NCBI RefSeq assembly: GCF_900102635.1
Contig: NZ_FMZQ01000017.1
Coordinates: 42,696 to 106,695, forward strand
Source: Ectopseudomonas chengduensis
Lineage (GTDB): Bacteria > Pseudomonadota > Gammaproteobacteria > Pseudomonadales > Pseudomonadaceae
Direction: 5' to 3'
Length of the DNA stretch: 64,000 nt
Part shown: positions 1-7,109 of the stretch, piece by piece
Layout of the letters: the number at the start of each line of letters is the position of its first letter
Position numbering within the stretch: the first letter of the stretch is position 1
Notes under the pieces: generated by a model
The model's database searches: none
What the model was told of the DNA's origin: nothing
What the model saw: only the letters and a program-made list of their open reading frames with translations
Position numbers and translations under genes: made by a program

Positions 1-2
1 TC

Positions 3-257
3 GGCCAGCCGACGGCGGTGAGCTATCCGCTGATGCCGGTGACGGTGAAAACCCCGGCCGCGCCGCTGTGCCTGTTGGCGCCGGCACCTGGCACCGCCGG
101 TGAGTGGCGCTGCACACCAAGCGCCGATGGTCTGAGCGCCGGTTTCTACGATGCCCAGGGGCTGGCGTGCGGCTTCGTCCTGCTCGGACGACAGGCACAG
201 ACCCAACGCAACAGCTGGCTGCAAAGCTGCCAGAACGCACAACGATCAGTGGCCTGA
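3..257 (+). CDS. C-terminal end of a rubredoxin-NAD(+) reductase-like flavoprotein (partial)
   Basis: Only the last 84 or so codons are in the window; the open frame runs in from the left edge. The readable tail has the pattern seen at the C-terminus of AlkT/RubB-type reductases: a VKTPAAPL strand, a GEWRC..ADGL stretch and a DAQGLACGFVLLG strand before a short polar end. In that family the enzyme passes electrons from NADH to rubredoxin or a similar small carrier. It ends 10 bp before the next start codon, so it is probably in the same operon as the FAD oxidoreductase, cupin and DddP-like genes. The assignment rests on a short tail and is tentative. Confidence 0.5.
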   Translation, partial: GQPTAVSYPLMPVTVKTPAAPLCLLAPAPGTAGEWRCTPSADGLSAGFYDAQGLACGFVLLGRQAQTQRNSWLQSCQNAQRSVA

Positions 258-267
258 GGGCACGCAC

Positions 268-1596
268 ATGAGCAAGCAAATCAATCTGCCCCATGACGAC
301 AGCAGTTGCGGCTGGTACGCCGCACTGCCGCAGCAACCCGCTTGCAAGCGCCTGCACGGCGAGCAACGCGCCGACTACGCAGTGATCGGCGCCGGTTTCG
401 CCGGCCTGGCCGCTGCGCGCCGCCTTGGCGAGTTGCTGCCGGACAAACGCATCATCCAGGTCGACGCCCAGCGTGTCGGCCAGGGCGCTTCCGGACGCAA
501 CTCCGGTTTCGTCATCGACCTGCCGCACAAGTTCGCCCTGGAACATCCCGACCCGGCACACAAACAGCGCCTGCTGTCGCTCAACCGCGCTGCCATCGCC
601 CAGCTGCAGGGGTTGATCGAGCGTCACGGCATCGACTGCCAATGGTCCCATGCCGGCAAGTATCAGGGCGCGGTGGGCCAGCGTGGCCTGGCGTATCTGC
701 AGCACTTCGAGCAGTTGCTGAAGAATCTGGGCGAACCCTTCCGCCTGGTCGAGCGCGACGAGCTGGCGCAGGTGCTGGGCAATGCCTATTACAGCCGCGC
801 GATTTTCACACCGGGCTGCTATCTGATGCAGCCGGCGGCATTGGTCACCGGGCTGGCGCACTCGCTGCCGGAGAATGTCGAGCTGCTGGAAGAATCGCCC
901 ATCACCGGTCTGCAACGCGACGGTCACGGCGGCTGGCTGCTGCAGGGCAGTCAGGGCACGATTCGCACCGAGCAGTTGCTGCTCGGCACCAGCATCTTCA
1001 CCCAGGAGTTCGGTTACCTGCGCAACCGCCTGCTGCCGGTGATGACCTTCGCCAGCTGGACGCGTCCGCTGAGCGATGCCGAGCTGGCGGCCTACGGCGG
1101 TCAGCTCGACTGGGGCCTGACTCCGGCCGATCACGCCGGCACCACGGTACGCATGACCCAGGACCGTCGCCTGATCATCCGTAACACCTACAAGCACGTG
1201 CCCAAGTACGGCAAGAGCACCAGCGACGGCATGCGCGAGTCGGTGCGCGCCGATCATCGCAAGGCCTTCCTGGCGCGCTTCCCGCAACTGGCCGATGTAC
1301 CGTTCAGCCACACCTGGGGCGGCGTTTACGCGATCTCGCGCAACTTCACCAACTTCTTCGGCGAGCTGGAGCCGGGCGTGTTCGCCTCGGCCTGCGACAA
1401 CGGCGTCGGCGCGGCCTGGGGCACCATCTCCGGCACGCTGCTGGCGGAAATGGCGGTGGGCAGCGATTCGGCGCAGTTGCGCGATATCCAGGCGGTCACC
1501 GGCATGCCATCGCTCAATCCTCCGGAGCCGTTCCTCGGTTTGGGCGTGCGTTCGCGCATTCGCCTGGCGGCCTGGAACAGTCGGAGCGAGCTATGA
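268..1596 (+). CDS. DAO-family FAD-dependent oxidoreductase
   Basis: 442 residues. Near the N-terminus the motif VIGAGFAGLAAARRL is a dinucleotide-binding GxGxxG, followed by GQGASGRNSGFV, the second FAD-contacting motif of the D-amino-acid-oxidase/glycine-oxidase/PuuB superfamily. The C-terminal CDNGVGAAWGT segment fits the FAD-closing motif. Such enzymes oxidise C-N bonds of amines or N-methylated amino acids. The substrate cannot be read from sequence; the neighbouring DddP-like and BCCT genes suggest a betaine-like compound. The ATG at 268 was chosen because the family starts close before the Rossmann fold and TGAGGGC precedes it. The stop overlaps the cupin start as ATGA. A decayed second copy of its 3' half lies at 3333-3591. 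Confidence 0.85.
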   Translation: MSKQINLPHDDSSCGWYAALPQQPACKRLHGEQRADYAVIGAGFAGLAAARRLGELLPDKRIIQVDAQRVGQGASGRNSGFVIDLPHKFALEHPDPAHKQRLLSLNRAAIAQLQGLIERHGIDCQWSHAGKYQGAVGQRGLAYLQHFEQLLKNLGEPFRLVERDELAQVLGNAYYSRAIFTPGCYLMQPAALVTGLAHSLPENVELLEESPITGLQRDGHGGWLLQGSQGTIRTEQLLLGTSIFTQEFGYLRNRLLPVMTFASWTRPLSDAELAAYGGQLDWGLTPADHAGTTVRMTQDRRLIIRNTYKHVPKYGKSTSDGMRESVRADHRKAFLARFPQLADVPFSHTWGGVYAISRNFTNFFGELEPGVFASACDNGVGAAWGTISGTLLAEMAVGSDSAQLRDIQAVTGMPSLNPPEPFLGLGVRSRIRLAAWNSRSEL

Positions 1597-1964
1597 ACCA
1601 GGCCGTTTCCGGGAAGGGCCCGGTGCTGCTGGTCGATCACCATGATCTGGAGTTCCTCCCGCGCGGCGGACCGCCCGGAGCAGCCTTCGTGGCGCGGGCG
1701 ATCAGCAACGAGATCTCGCCGAATATCGGCATCGGCTTCGCCCGCTGGGAGGGCGCCGAGGTGGCCTGGACCCTGCTGTATGACGAGGTGATCTTCGTCA
1801 TCGAGGGCTGCTTCGAGCTCAATGCCAACGGCGAGCTGTATCGCGTCAAGCCAGGGCAACTGCTGTGGATTCCCGAAGGCACCGAGTTGGTCTACGGCGG
1901 ACATGCGCTGTTCGGTTATGTGGTCCATCCGGGTGACTGGAAACAACGGCACGGTCTGGCTTAG
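1593..1964 (+). CDS. EutQ-like small cupin protein
   Basis: 123 residues forming a single cupin barrel. Readable elements are WTLLYDEVIFVIEG (motif 1 region) and PGQLLWIPEGTELVY (motif 2 region). The usual HxH metal ligands of motif 1 are absent, as in ethanolamine-utilisation EutQ-type cupins; the motif-2 region also lacks the expected histidine. This argues against a DddL/Q/W-type cupin DMSP lyase. The start overlaps the oxidoreductase stop by 4 bp, so translation is coupled. The M24 gene starts 87 bp downstream on the same strand. A role as a binding or auxiliary protein of the operon is inference. Confidence 0.75.
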   Translation: MNQAVSGKGPVLLVDHHDLEFLPRGGPPGAAFVARAISNEISPNIGIGFARWEGAEVAWTLLYDEVIFVIEGCFELNANGELYRVKPGQLLWIPEGTELVYGGHALFGYVVHPGDWKQRHGLA

Positions 1965-2051
1965 CCAGGGGAGCGTTGCCTATGGTCCCGCGCGCAGATG
2001 GAGCACGTCGGCTCCGGCGGCGTCCACTTTCATCCCTCAGGAAGTCTAGCC

Positions 2052-3299
2052 ATGTTCGAAAACAAGAATAAGTATCTAGCCGACGAGGTCGCCACGCAGC
2101 CACTGCGCAATCCGGTCAGTGGCGAGACCCATAAGGCTGCTCGCGCCTATCGTTTGCAGCGAGTGCGTCAGCAACTCAAGGCCGTCGATTGCGCGGCGAT
2201 ACTGCTGTATGACCCGGTGAACATCCGCTACGCCACCGACACCTCCAACATGCAGGTGTGGACGCTGCATAACTACGCCCGCTATGCGCTGGTATTCGCC
2301 GATGGGCCTGTGGTGCTGTTCGAGTTCCACAATTGCGAACACCTGCACCAAGGCAACGAGCTGCTCGACGAGATACGTCCCGCGATCAACTGGAGCTATT
2401 TCGGTGCCGGCTCGCGCATCGGCGAGAAGGCGCTGGCCTGGGCCGACGATATACAGGCGGTGATTCGCCAGCATGCCGGCGACAAGGTGCGCCTGGCGGT
2501 GGACAAGGTCGACCTGGAGGGCCTCGACCTGCTGCGCGAGGCTGGCCTGACGCTGATAGAAGGGCACAGCCTGATGGAGCAGGCACGGCGGATCAAATCC
2601 CCCGCGGAGTTGGAATTGATGCGCTGGACCATCGCCGTGTGTGAGCGCGGCATCCAGCGCATGCACGGTGCACTGCGCCCCGGCATGACCGAGAACGAGC
2701 TGTGGGCCTGGCTGCACTACGAGAACGTGCGCCACGGTGGTGAATGGATCGAAACCCGCCTGCTGGCCTCAGGGCCGCGTACCAATCCCTGGATGCAGGA
2801 GTCCAGCGACCGGGTGATGCAGGAAGGCGAGATCGTCTGCTTCGACACCGACCTGATCGGCCCATACGGCTACTGCGCCGACATCTCTCGAGCCTGGACT
2901 GTCGGCCACGTTTCCCCCAGTACCGAGCAGCGCAAGCTCTATCGTCTGGCCCATGAACAGGTACAGCACAACATGGCGCTGTTGCGTCCGGGCTTGAGTC
3001 ACCGCGAGTTCGTCGAGCAGTCCTGGGACATTCCACCGGCCTACTGGCACAACCGTTATTGCTGCGTCGTGCACGGCGTCGGCCTGGTCGACGAGTACCC
3101 GGCTCTGGCGCACAAGGGCGCCGACTGGGCCAGCAGCGGCTACGACGGCGTATTCGAGGAAAACATGGTGCTCTGCGTGGAAAGCTATATCGGCGAGCAG
3201 GGTGGCAAGGAGGGCATCAAGCTGGAGCAGCAGGTACTGATCACCGCCAACGGCTGTGAAGCCTTGTCGCGCTACCCGTGGCAAACGGACTGGCTGTGA
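2052..3299 (+). CDS. dddP: M24-fold protein, probable DMSP lyase DddP homolog
   Basis: 415 residues. Long stretches match the DddP pattern: NIRYATDTSNMQVW near residue 60, GEWIETRLLASGPRTNPW near 230-250, then FDTDLIGPYGYCADISR. Metal-ligand positions are Asp265, Asp267, Asp277, His341, Glu377 and Glu392. In HGVGLVDEYP an aspartate (Asp347) stands where M24 peptidases carry their second histidine; in DddP the equivalent aspartate is the catalytic nucleophile. DddP cleaves dimethylsulfoniopropionate to DMS and acrylate. The start at 2052 has AGGAAG upstream; an earlier in-frame ATG at 1998 lacks a good site. The BCCT gene nearby fits import of a sulfonium or betaine substrate. It could instead be a related M24 hydrolase for another onium compound; activity is inferred only. 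Confidence 0.75.
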   Translation: MFENKNKYLADEVATQPLRNPVSGETHKAARAYRLQRVRQQLKAVDCAAILLYDPVNIRYATDTSNMQVWTLHNYARYALVFADGPVVLFEFHNCEHLHQGNELLDEIRPAINWSYFGAGSRIGEKALAWADDIQAVIRQHAGDKVRLAVDKVDLEGLDLLREAGLTLIEGHSLMEQARRIKSPAELELMRWTIAVCERGIQRMHGALRPGMTENELWAWLHYENVRHGGEWIETRLLASGPRTNPWMQESSDRVMQEGEIVCFDTDLIGPYGYCADISRAWTVGHVSPSTEQRKLYRLAHEQVQHNMALLRPGLSHREFVEQSWDIPPAYWHNRYCCVVHGVGLVDEYPALAHKGADWASSGYDGVFEENMVLCVESYIGEQGGKEGIKLEQQVLITANGCEALSRYPWQTDWL

Positions 3300-3332
3300 T
3301 TGGGGTGGGCCACAATAACTGGTGGAGGAGAG

Positions 3333-3591
3333 CACCACGGTGCACATGACCCAGAATCGCCGTCTGATCACCCGTAATACCTGCAAGCACGTGCCCGCGT
3401 ACTGCAAGCGCCGCAGCGGCACCATGCGCGAGTCGGTACGCACCGATCATCGCAGGGCTTTCCTGGCGCGCAGCCCGCAGTGGGGCGATGTGCCGTTAAG
3501 CCATCGCTTCGGCGAGCTGCAGCCGGGCGTGTTCGCCACGGCCTGCGACAAGGGTATCGGTGCGGCCTGGAACAGTCGGGGCGAGCTATGA
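3333..3591 (+). pseudogene. Decayed partial duplicate of the FAD oxidoreductase 3' half
   Basis: Translation (TTVHMTQNRRLITRNT, MRESVRTDHRRAFLAR, GELQPGVFATACDKGIGAAW) repeats the C-terminal third of the oxidoreductase at 268-1596 with scattered substitutions. Two internal blocks are missing. The second gap corresponds exactly to loss between two GCGGCCTGG copies that lie at 1411-1419 and 1567-1575 in the intact gene. The remnant keeps a terminal NSRGEL and an overlapping ATG, as in the original operon. It has no N-terminal FAD domain and cannot be functional as an oxidase. Confidence 0.85.
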
Positions 3592-3745
3592 GCCAGGTCG
3601 TTTCCGAGAAATTCCCGGCGCAGCTGGTCGATCACCATCGATCTGAAGTTCCTCCCGTCCGGCGCCGCCTTCGTCGCGCAGGCGATCAGCCACGAGAACT
3701 CGCCGAACATCGGCATCGGGTTCGCCCGCTGGGAGGATTACCGAT
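3588..3745 (+). pseudogene. Decayed 5' fragment of a second EutQ-like cupin
   Basis: It starts with ATG overlapping the preceding remnant, like the intact gene at 1593. MSQVVSEKFPAQLVDHH parallels the start of the intact cupin. After that the frame shifts, while the nucleotide similarity (VDHH, FVAxAIS, NIGIGFARWE) continues in another frame until about 3740. The rest of the cupin is gone. With the preceding remnant it shows that a two-gene block was once duplicated or acquired twice. Confidence 0.8.
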
Positions 3746-3808
3746 GGTCCCATTTTGCTGCGCGCCCGGCTCAGGCGTGGTGGTTTTCCGTGAGAAAGGG
3801 GTGAGCAA

Positions 3809-5080
3809 TTGCTCGGATTGACCCAGGCGTTCGCTGCACTCTATCTGGCCAGCCTGCTGATGCAGCTCGGCTCGACCCTGCTGATGACCTATCTGGCGCT
3901 GCGCCTGACTGCCGGCGGCGTCGCCGAATTCTGGGGCGGCGCGCTGATGGCAGCCAATGCCCTGGGCATGGTGGTCGGCGGCAAGGTCGGCCAGGTGCTG
4001 ATCGGCCGTGTCGGTCACATCCGGACCTACGTGGCCTGTTCCGGCATCATCTGCGCGGCAGTGCTGACACATGCCTTCAGTGAGGCATTGCCGCTCTGGC
4101 TGTTGCTGCGCTTTGTCGTCGGCGTGGCGATGATGTGCCAGCTGATGGTGGTGGAGAGCTGGCTCAACGACTGCGCGCAGAGCGATCAGCGCGGCAAGGT
4201 GCTGGGCATCTACATGGTCGCGGCCTACGTCGGCATGATGCTCGGTCAACTGGCGCTGAGCATCGACGGCAATCTCGGCCTGCATGCGCTACTCGGCGTG
4301 GTCATCGCCTTTGCCCTGAGCCAGGTGCCAGTGGCGCTGACCCGCAGTACCCATCCGACCTTACCGGACTCCGAGCCGATCGACCTGCGCCTGTTTTTGC
4401 AGCGAGTACCGCAGTCGCTGTTCACCGTACTGATCTCGGGGATGATCAACGGTGGTTTCTATGGCTTGTCGTCGATCTATGCCAGCCGACAGGGCCTGAG
4501 CACGGTGGAAGTGGGCCAGTTCATGGCCCTGGCGATTGCGGCTGGGCTGCTTGCACAACTACCACTGGGCTGGCTGTCGGATCGCCTGCCACGCGCCAGC
4601 CTGATTCGCGGTGTGGCGGCGTTGCTGATCCTGACCTGCCTGCCGCTGGCGTTCTATCAGGGCCTGTCGTTCGGCGTGCTGCTGCTGTTCAGCGCTTGCA
4701 TCGGTTTCCTGCAGTTCTGCCTGTACCCGCTGGGCGTGGCCCTGGCCAACGACAACATGGAGCCGCGTCTGCGCGTGTCACTGGCGGGTTTGTTGCTCGC
4801 TACCTTCGGCGTGGGGGCCTGCATCGGCCCGCTGCTGGCCGGTGCGCTGATGGGGCATTTCGGCCCCTCCAGCCTCTACCTGTTCTTTGCCATCAGCGCG
4901 GCGGTACTGGCGGTTGCCGTGGGACAAGGGCGCGTGACCGGCGAGCACCTGCAGGACGATGCGCCGCTGCAGCATCAGGCCACACCCAATGCCCTTGCCT
5001 GCACGACCCTGGCTGCGGTTATCGAGCCAGCGGTCAGCGTGGAGGAGCGAGTCGAGGAGGCACCCAGCCAGAGGCTCTGA
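3809..5080 (+). CDS. MFS transporter (YcaD-like)
   Basis: 423 residues with about 12 hydrophobic helices. WGGALMAANALGMVVGGKVGQVLIGRVGH near residues 35-65 and the conserved LPLGWLSDRLPRASLI in the second half are the two MFS loop motifs. VVESWLNDCAQSDQRGKVLGIYM resembles YcaD-type carriers. The start codon is TTG with AAAGGGGTGA just upstream; the protein begins directly with the first helix. A hydrophilic tail after residue 385 is unlikely to be in the membrane. It follows the decayed duplicate and precedes the BCCT gene on the same strand. The substrate is unknown; export or import of an intermediate of the dddP-like operon is possible. Confidence 0.8.
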   Translation: MLGLTQAFAALYLASLLMQLGSTLLMTYLALRLTAGGVAEFWGGALMAANALGMVVGGKVGQVLIGRVGHIRTYVACSGIICAAVLTHAFSEALPLWLLLRFVVGVAMMCQLMVVESWLNDCAQSDQRGKVLGIYMVAAYVGMMLGQLALSIDGNLGLHALLGVVIAFALSQVPVALTRSTHPTLPDSEPIDLRLFLQRVPQSLFTVLISGMINGGFYGLSSIYASRQGLSTVEVGQFMALAIAAGLLAQLPLGWLSDRLPRASLIRGVAALLILTCLPLAFYQGLSFGVLLLFSACIGFLQFCLYPLGVALANDNMEPRLRVSLAGLLLATFGVGACIGPLLAGALMGHFGPSSLYLFFAISAAVLAVAVGQGRVTGEHLQDDAPLQHQATPNALACTTLAAVIEPAVSVEERVEEAPSQRL

Positions 5081-5385
5081 GCGATCCATCCCTACCTGCG
5101 AATGGATGCGCAAAGCTCAGCCAGAACGACGAGCCGGCAGGTGCCTGCCTGGCGGCTCGCCAGTGCCCGTGAAATATGGCTTTGAGGCTTTCTGGCGGCG
5201 CCCTGAGCGATCGTGTTTATTGATGATTAAAAGTCATAAGTCGCGCAGATTAAATGGTTTGTCGATGGATTCGGGCCTGTTCGACTATTGATCACCCGCA
5301 GCGTTTACCGAGCCGCCAACTGCACCTGCAGGGCTCGGCCCGGATGCGGAGAAAACTATTACAAGAACAAAATCGAGGTGCGTGC
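5081..5385. other. Intergenic region before the BCCT gene
   Basis: About 300 bp between the MFS stop and the BCCT start. The left part carries no coding pattern I can support. The right part is locally A/T-richer (around 5215-5290) and is the likely promoter region of the BCCT gene. I see no convincing operator palindrome or terminator. Confidence 0.4.
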
Positions 5386-6939
5386 ATGAAGCCTATGGTT
5401 GCGGAAAACATAGTCGGTCGAGACTTGAATATTCGAGTGCTCGGCTTGAACTTCCATCGCGTCATATTCCCCGTTTCCTTCTCCATCATCCTGTTGCTGG
5501 TTCTCCTGGCACTGAGCAATCCCGTGGTCTTCGGCGAGACGCTGGAAGGCATCAAGGGCTGGATCCTGAAGAATTTCGACTGGTTCATCATCATCATGGG
5601 CAATCTGGCGGTGCTGTTCTGCGCCGGTCTGGCGCTGTCGCCGCTGGGTAAGGTGCGTCTCGGTGGGCGCGATGCCAAACCCGAATTCAGCACCCTGTCG
5701 TGGTTCTCCATGATGTTCGCCGCCGGCATGGGCGTCGGCCTGCTGTACTGGGGCGTCGCCGAGCCGGTGGCGCAATACACGGCCTGGTGGAAAACGCCGC
5801 TGAACGTGGCTGCCAGCACCCCGGAGGCCGCCCATGCGGCGATGGGCGCGACGCTGTATCACTGGGGCTTTCACCCTTGGGCGATCTACCTGACCAGCGC
5901 GCTGGTGGTGGGGTACTTCTCCTACAACAAGGGCCTGCCACTGTCGCTCAGCTCCGGCCTGCAGCCGCTGCTGGGGCGTGGGCATCGTGGCTTGCCGGGG
6001 CAGATGGTCGACGTGTTCACCGTGGTGCTGAGCATCTTCGGCCTGGCCACTTCCCTCGGTCTGGGCGCGATGCAGGCCACGGCCGGTATTGCCCACGTAC
6101 TGGGCACCCCGAACACCTTCGCCTTTCAGCTGCTGTTCATCGTCGCGGTCACTGGTCTGGCAGCGTTCTCGCTGTGGCGGGGGCTGGATGCCGGGGTCAA
6201 GGTCCTGAGCAACATCAACATGCTGCTGGCGTTGGTGCTGTTTCTGCTGGTCGCGGTCGGTATTGGCGGCATGGCGTTCTTCTCCAACACCCTGAGCGCA
6301 GCGGTCGACTACGGTCAGATGTTCCTGCCACTGAGCAACTGGATCGATCGTCCTGATCAGGACTGGTTCCAGGGCTGGACGGTGTTCTATTGGGCCTGGT
6401 GGTGCACCTGGGGCCCGCTGGTGGGCATCTTCGTCGCCCGCGTTTCCAAGGGCCGCACCCTGCGCCAGATGGTGGGCATGGTGATGCTGGCGCCGACCGT
6501 GGTCACTCTGTTGTGGTTCTCTGCCTTTGGAGGCGGCGCCATCGCCCAGGTGATCGACGGCAGCGGTGCTCTGGCGGCAGGCCTCAGTGACGTCAACATG
6601 GCTATCTTCCAGTTCCTGGAAATGCTGCCGCTGGCCGGTATCGGTTCGCTGCTGGTGGTCGCCTTGTTGGTGTTCTTCATGGTGACGTCGGTGGACTCCG
6701 GTGCGCTGGTGATCGACAACCTGTCGGCCGGTGGCGACCCCGACACCCAGCCGGTGCAGCGCGTGCTGTGGCTGGTGATGATCGCGTTGGTGACCGTCAC
6801 GTTGTTCGTGATTGGCGGCGATACTGCGCTCAAGGGCATTCAGGCTGGTGCTGTGGCCATGGCCCTGCCGTTCATGGTGCTGATGTTGTTGCTGATGATT
6901 GGTCTGGTCAAAGGCCTGATCGAAGACTGCCGCAACTGA
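5386..6939 (+). CDS. BCCT-family betaine/choline/carnitine-type transporter
   Basis: 517 residues and twelve predicted helices. Signature elements include FAAGMGVGLLYWGVAEP near residue 110 and WAWWCTWGPLVGIFVARVSK near residue 340, which is the tryptophan-rich substrate region and following cytoplasmic loop of the BCCT family. Members import quaternary ammonium or sulfonium compounds (glycine betaine, choline, carnitine, DMSP) with Na+ or H+. The start at 5386 has GAGGTG upstream; an open frame continues further 5' but is not BCCT-like. A long osmosensing C-terminal tail is lacking, so a nutritional carrier is likelier than an osmosensor. The DddP-like gene 2 kb upstream supports a catabolic role. 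Confidence 0.9.
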   Translation: MKPMVAENIVGRDLNIRVLGLNFHRVIFPVSFSIILLLVLLALSNPVVFGETLEGIKGWILKNFDWFIIIMGNLAVLFCAGLALSPLGKVRLGGRDAKPEFSTLSWFSMMFAAGMGVGLLYWGVAEPVAQYTAWWKTPLNVAASTPEAAHAAMGATLYHWGFHPWAIYLTSALVVGYFSYNKGLPLSLSSGLQPLLGRGHRGLPGQMVDVFTVVLSIFGLATSLGLGAMQATAGIAHVLGTPNTFAFQLLFIVAVTGLAAFSLWRGLDAGVKVLSNINMLLALVLFLLVAVGIGGMAFFSNTLSAAVDYGQMFLPLSNWIDRPDQDWFQGWTVFYWAWWCTWGPLVGIFVARVSKGRTLRQMVGMVMLAPTVVTLLWFSAFGGGAIAQVIDGSGALAAGLSDVNMAIFQFLEMLPLAGIGSLLVVALLVFFMVTSVDSGALVIDNLSAGGDPDTQPVQRVLWLVMIALVTVTLFVIGGDTALKGIQAGAVAMALPFMVLMLLLMIGLVKGLIEDCRN

Positions 6940-6952
6940 CGTCTGCCAATCG

Positions 6953-6998
6953 ACGCCCCGACACTCGCCGCAAGGCTGGTGTCGGGGCGTTTGCGTTT
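6953..6998 (+). terminator. Rho-independent terminator after the BCCT gene
   Basis: Stem ACGCCCCGACAC pairs perfectly with GTGTCGGGGCGT across a 14-base loop, followed by TTGCGTTT. It separates the BCCT gene from pqqF. Confidence 0.8.
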
Positions 6999-7109
6999 CT
7001 GCGTGCACCACTTTTACGACCAAAGGTGCGTTTTACCCAGCCGAAAGCAGCATTGTCTGGCGCTGGTTCGTTGTCGAAGCTGGACGCTAGGCTGCCCAGA
7101 GAACCCTCG

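Noticed and set aside
1593..1964. Cupin as a DddL/Q/W-type DMSP lyase
   Set aside because: Motif-1 HxH and other metal ligands are missing; EutQ-like pattern fits better.
5359..7023. Long minus-strand open frame opposite the BCCT gene
   Set aside because: His/Gln-rich translation without family features, typical of antisense to a membrane protein gene.
6768..7109. N-terminal extension of pqqF
   Set aside because: The open frame crosses the BCCT terminator and lacks M16 similarity; ATG 7110 gives the family-typical start.
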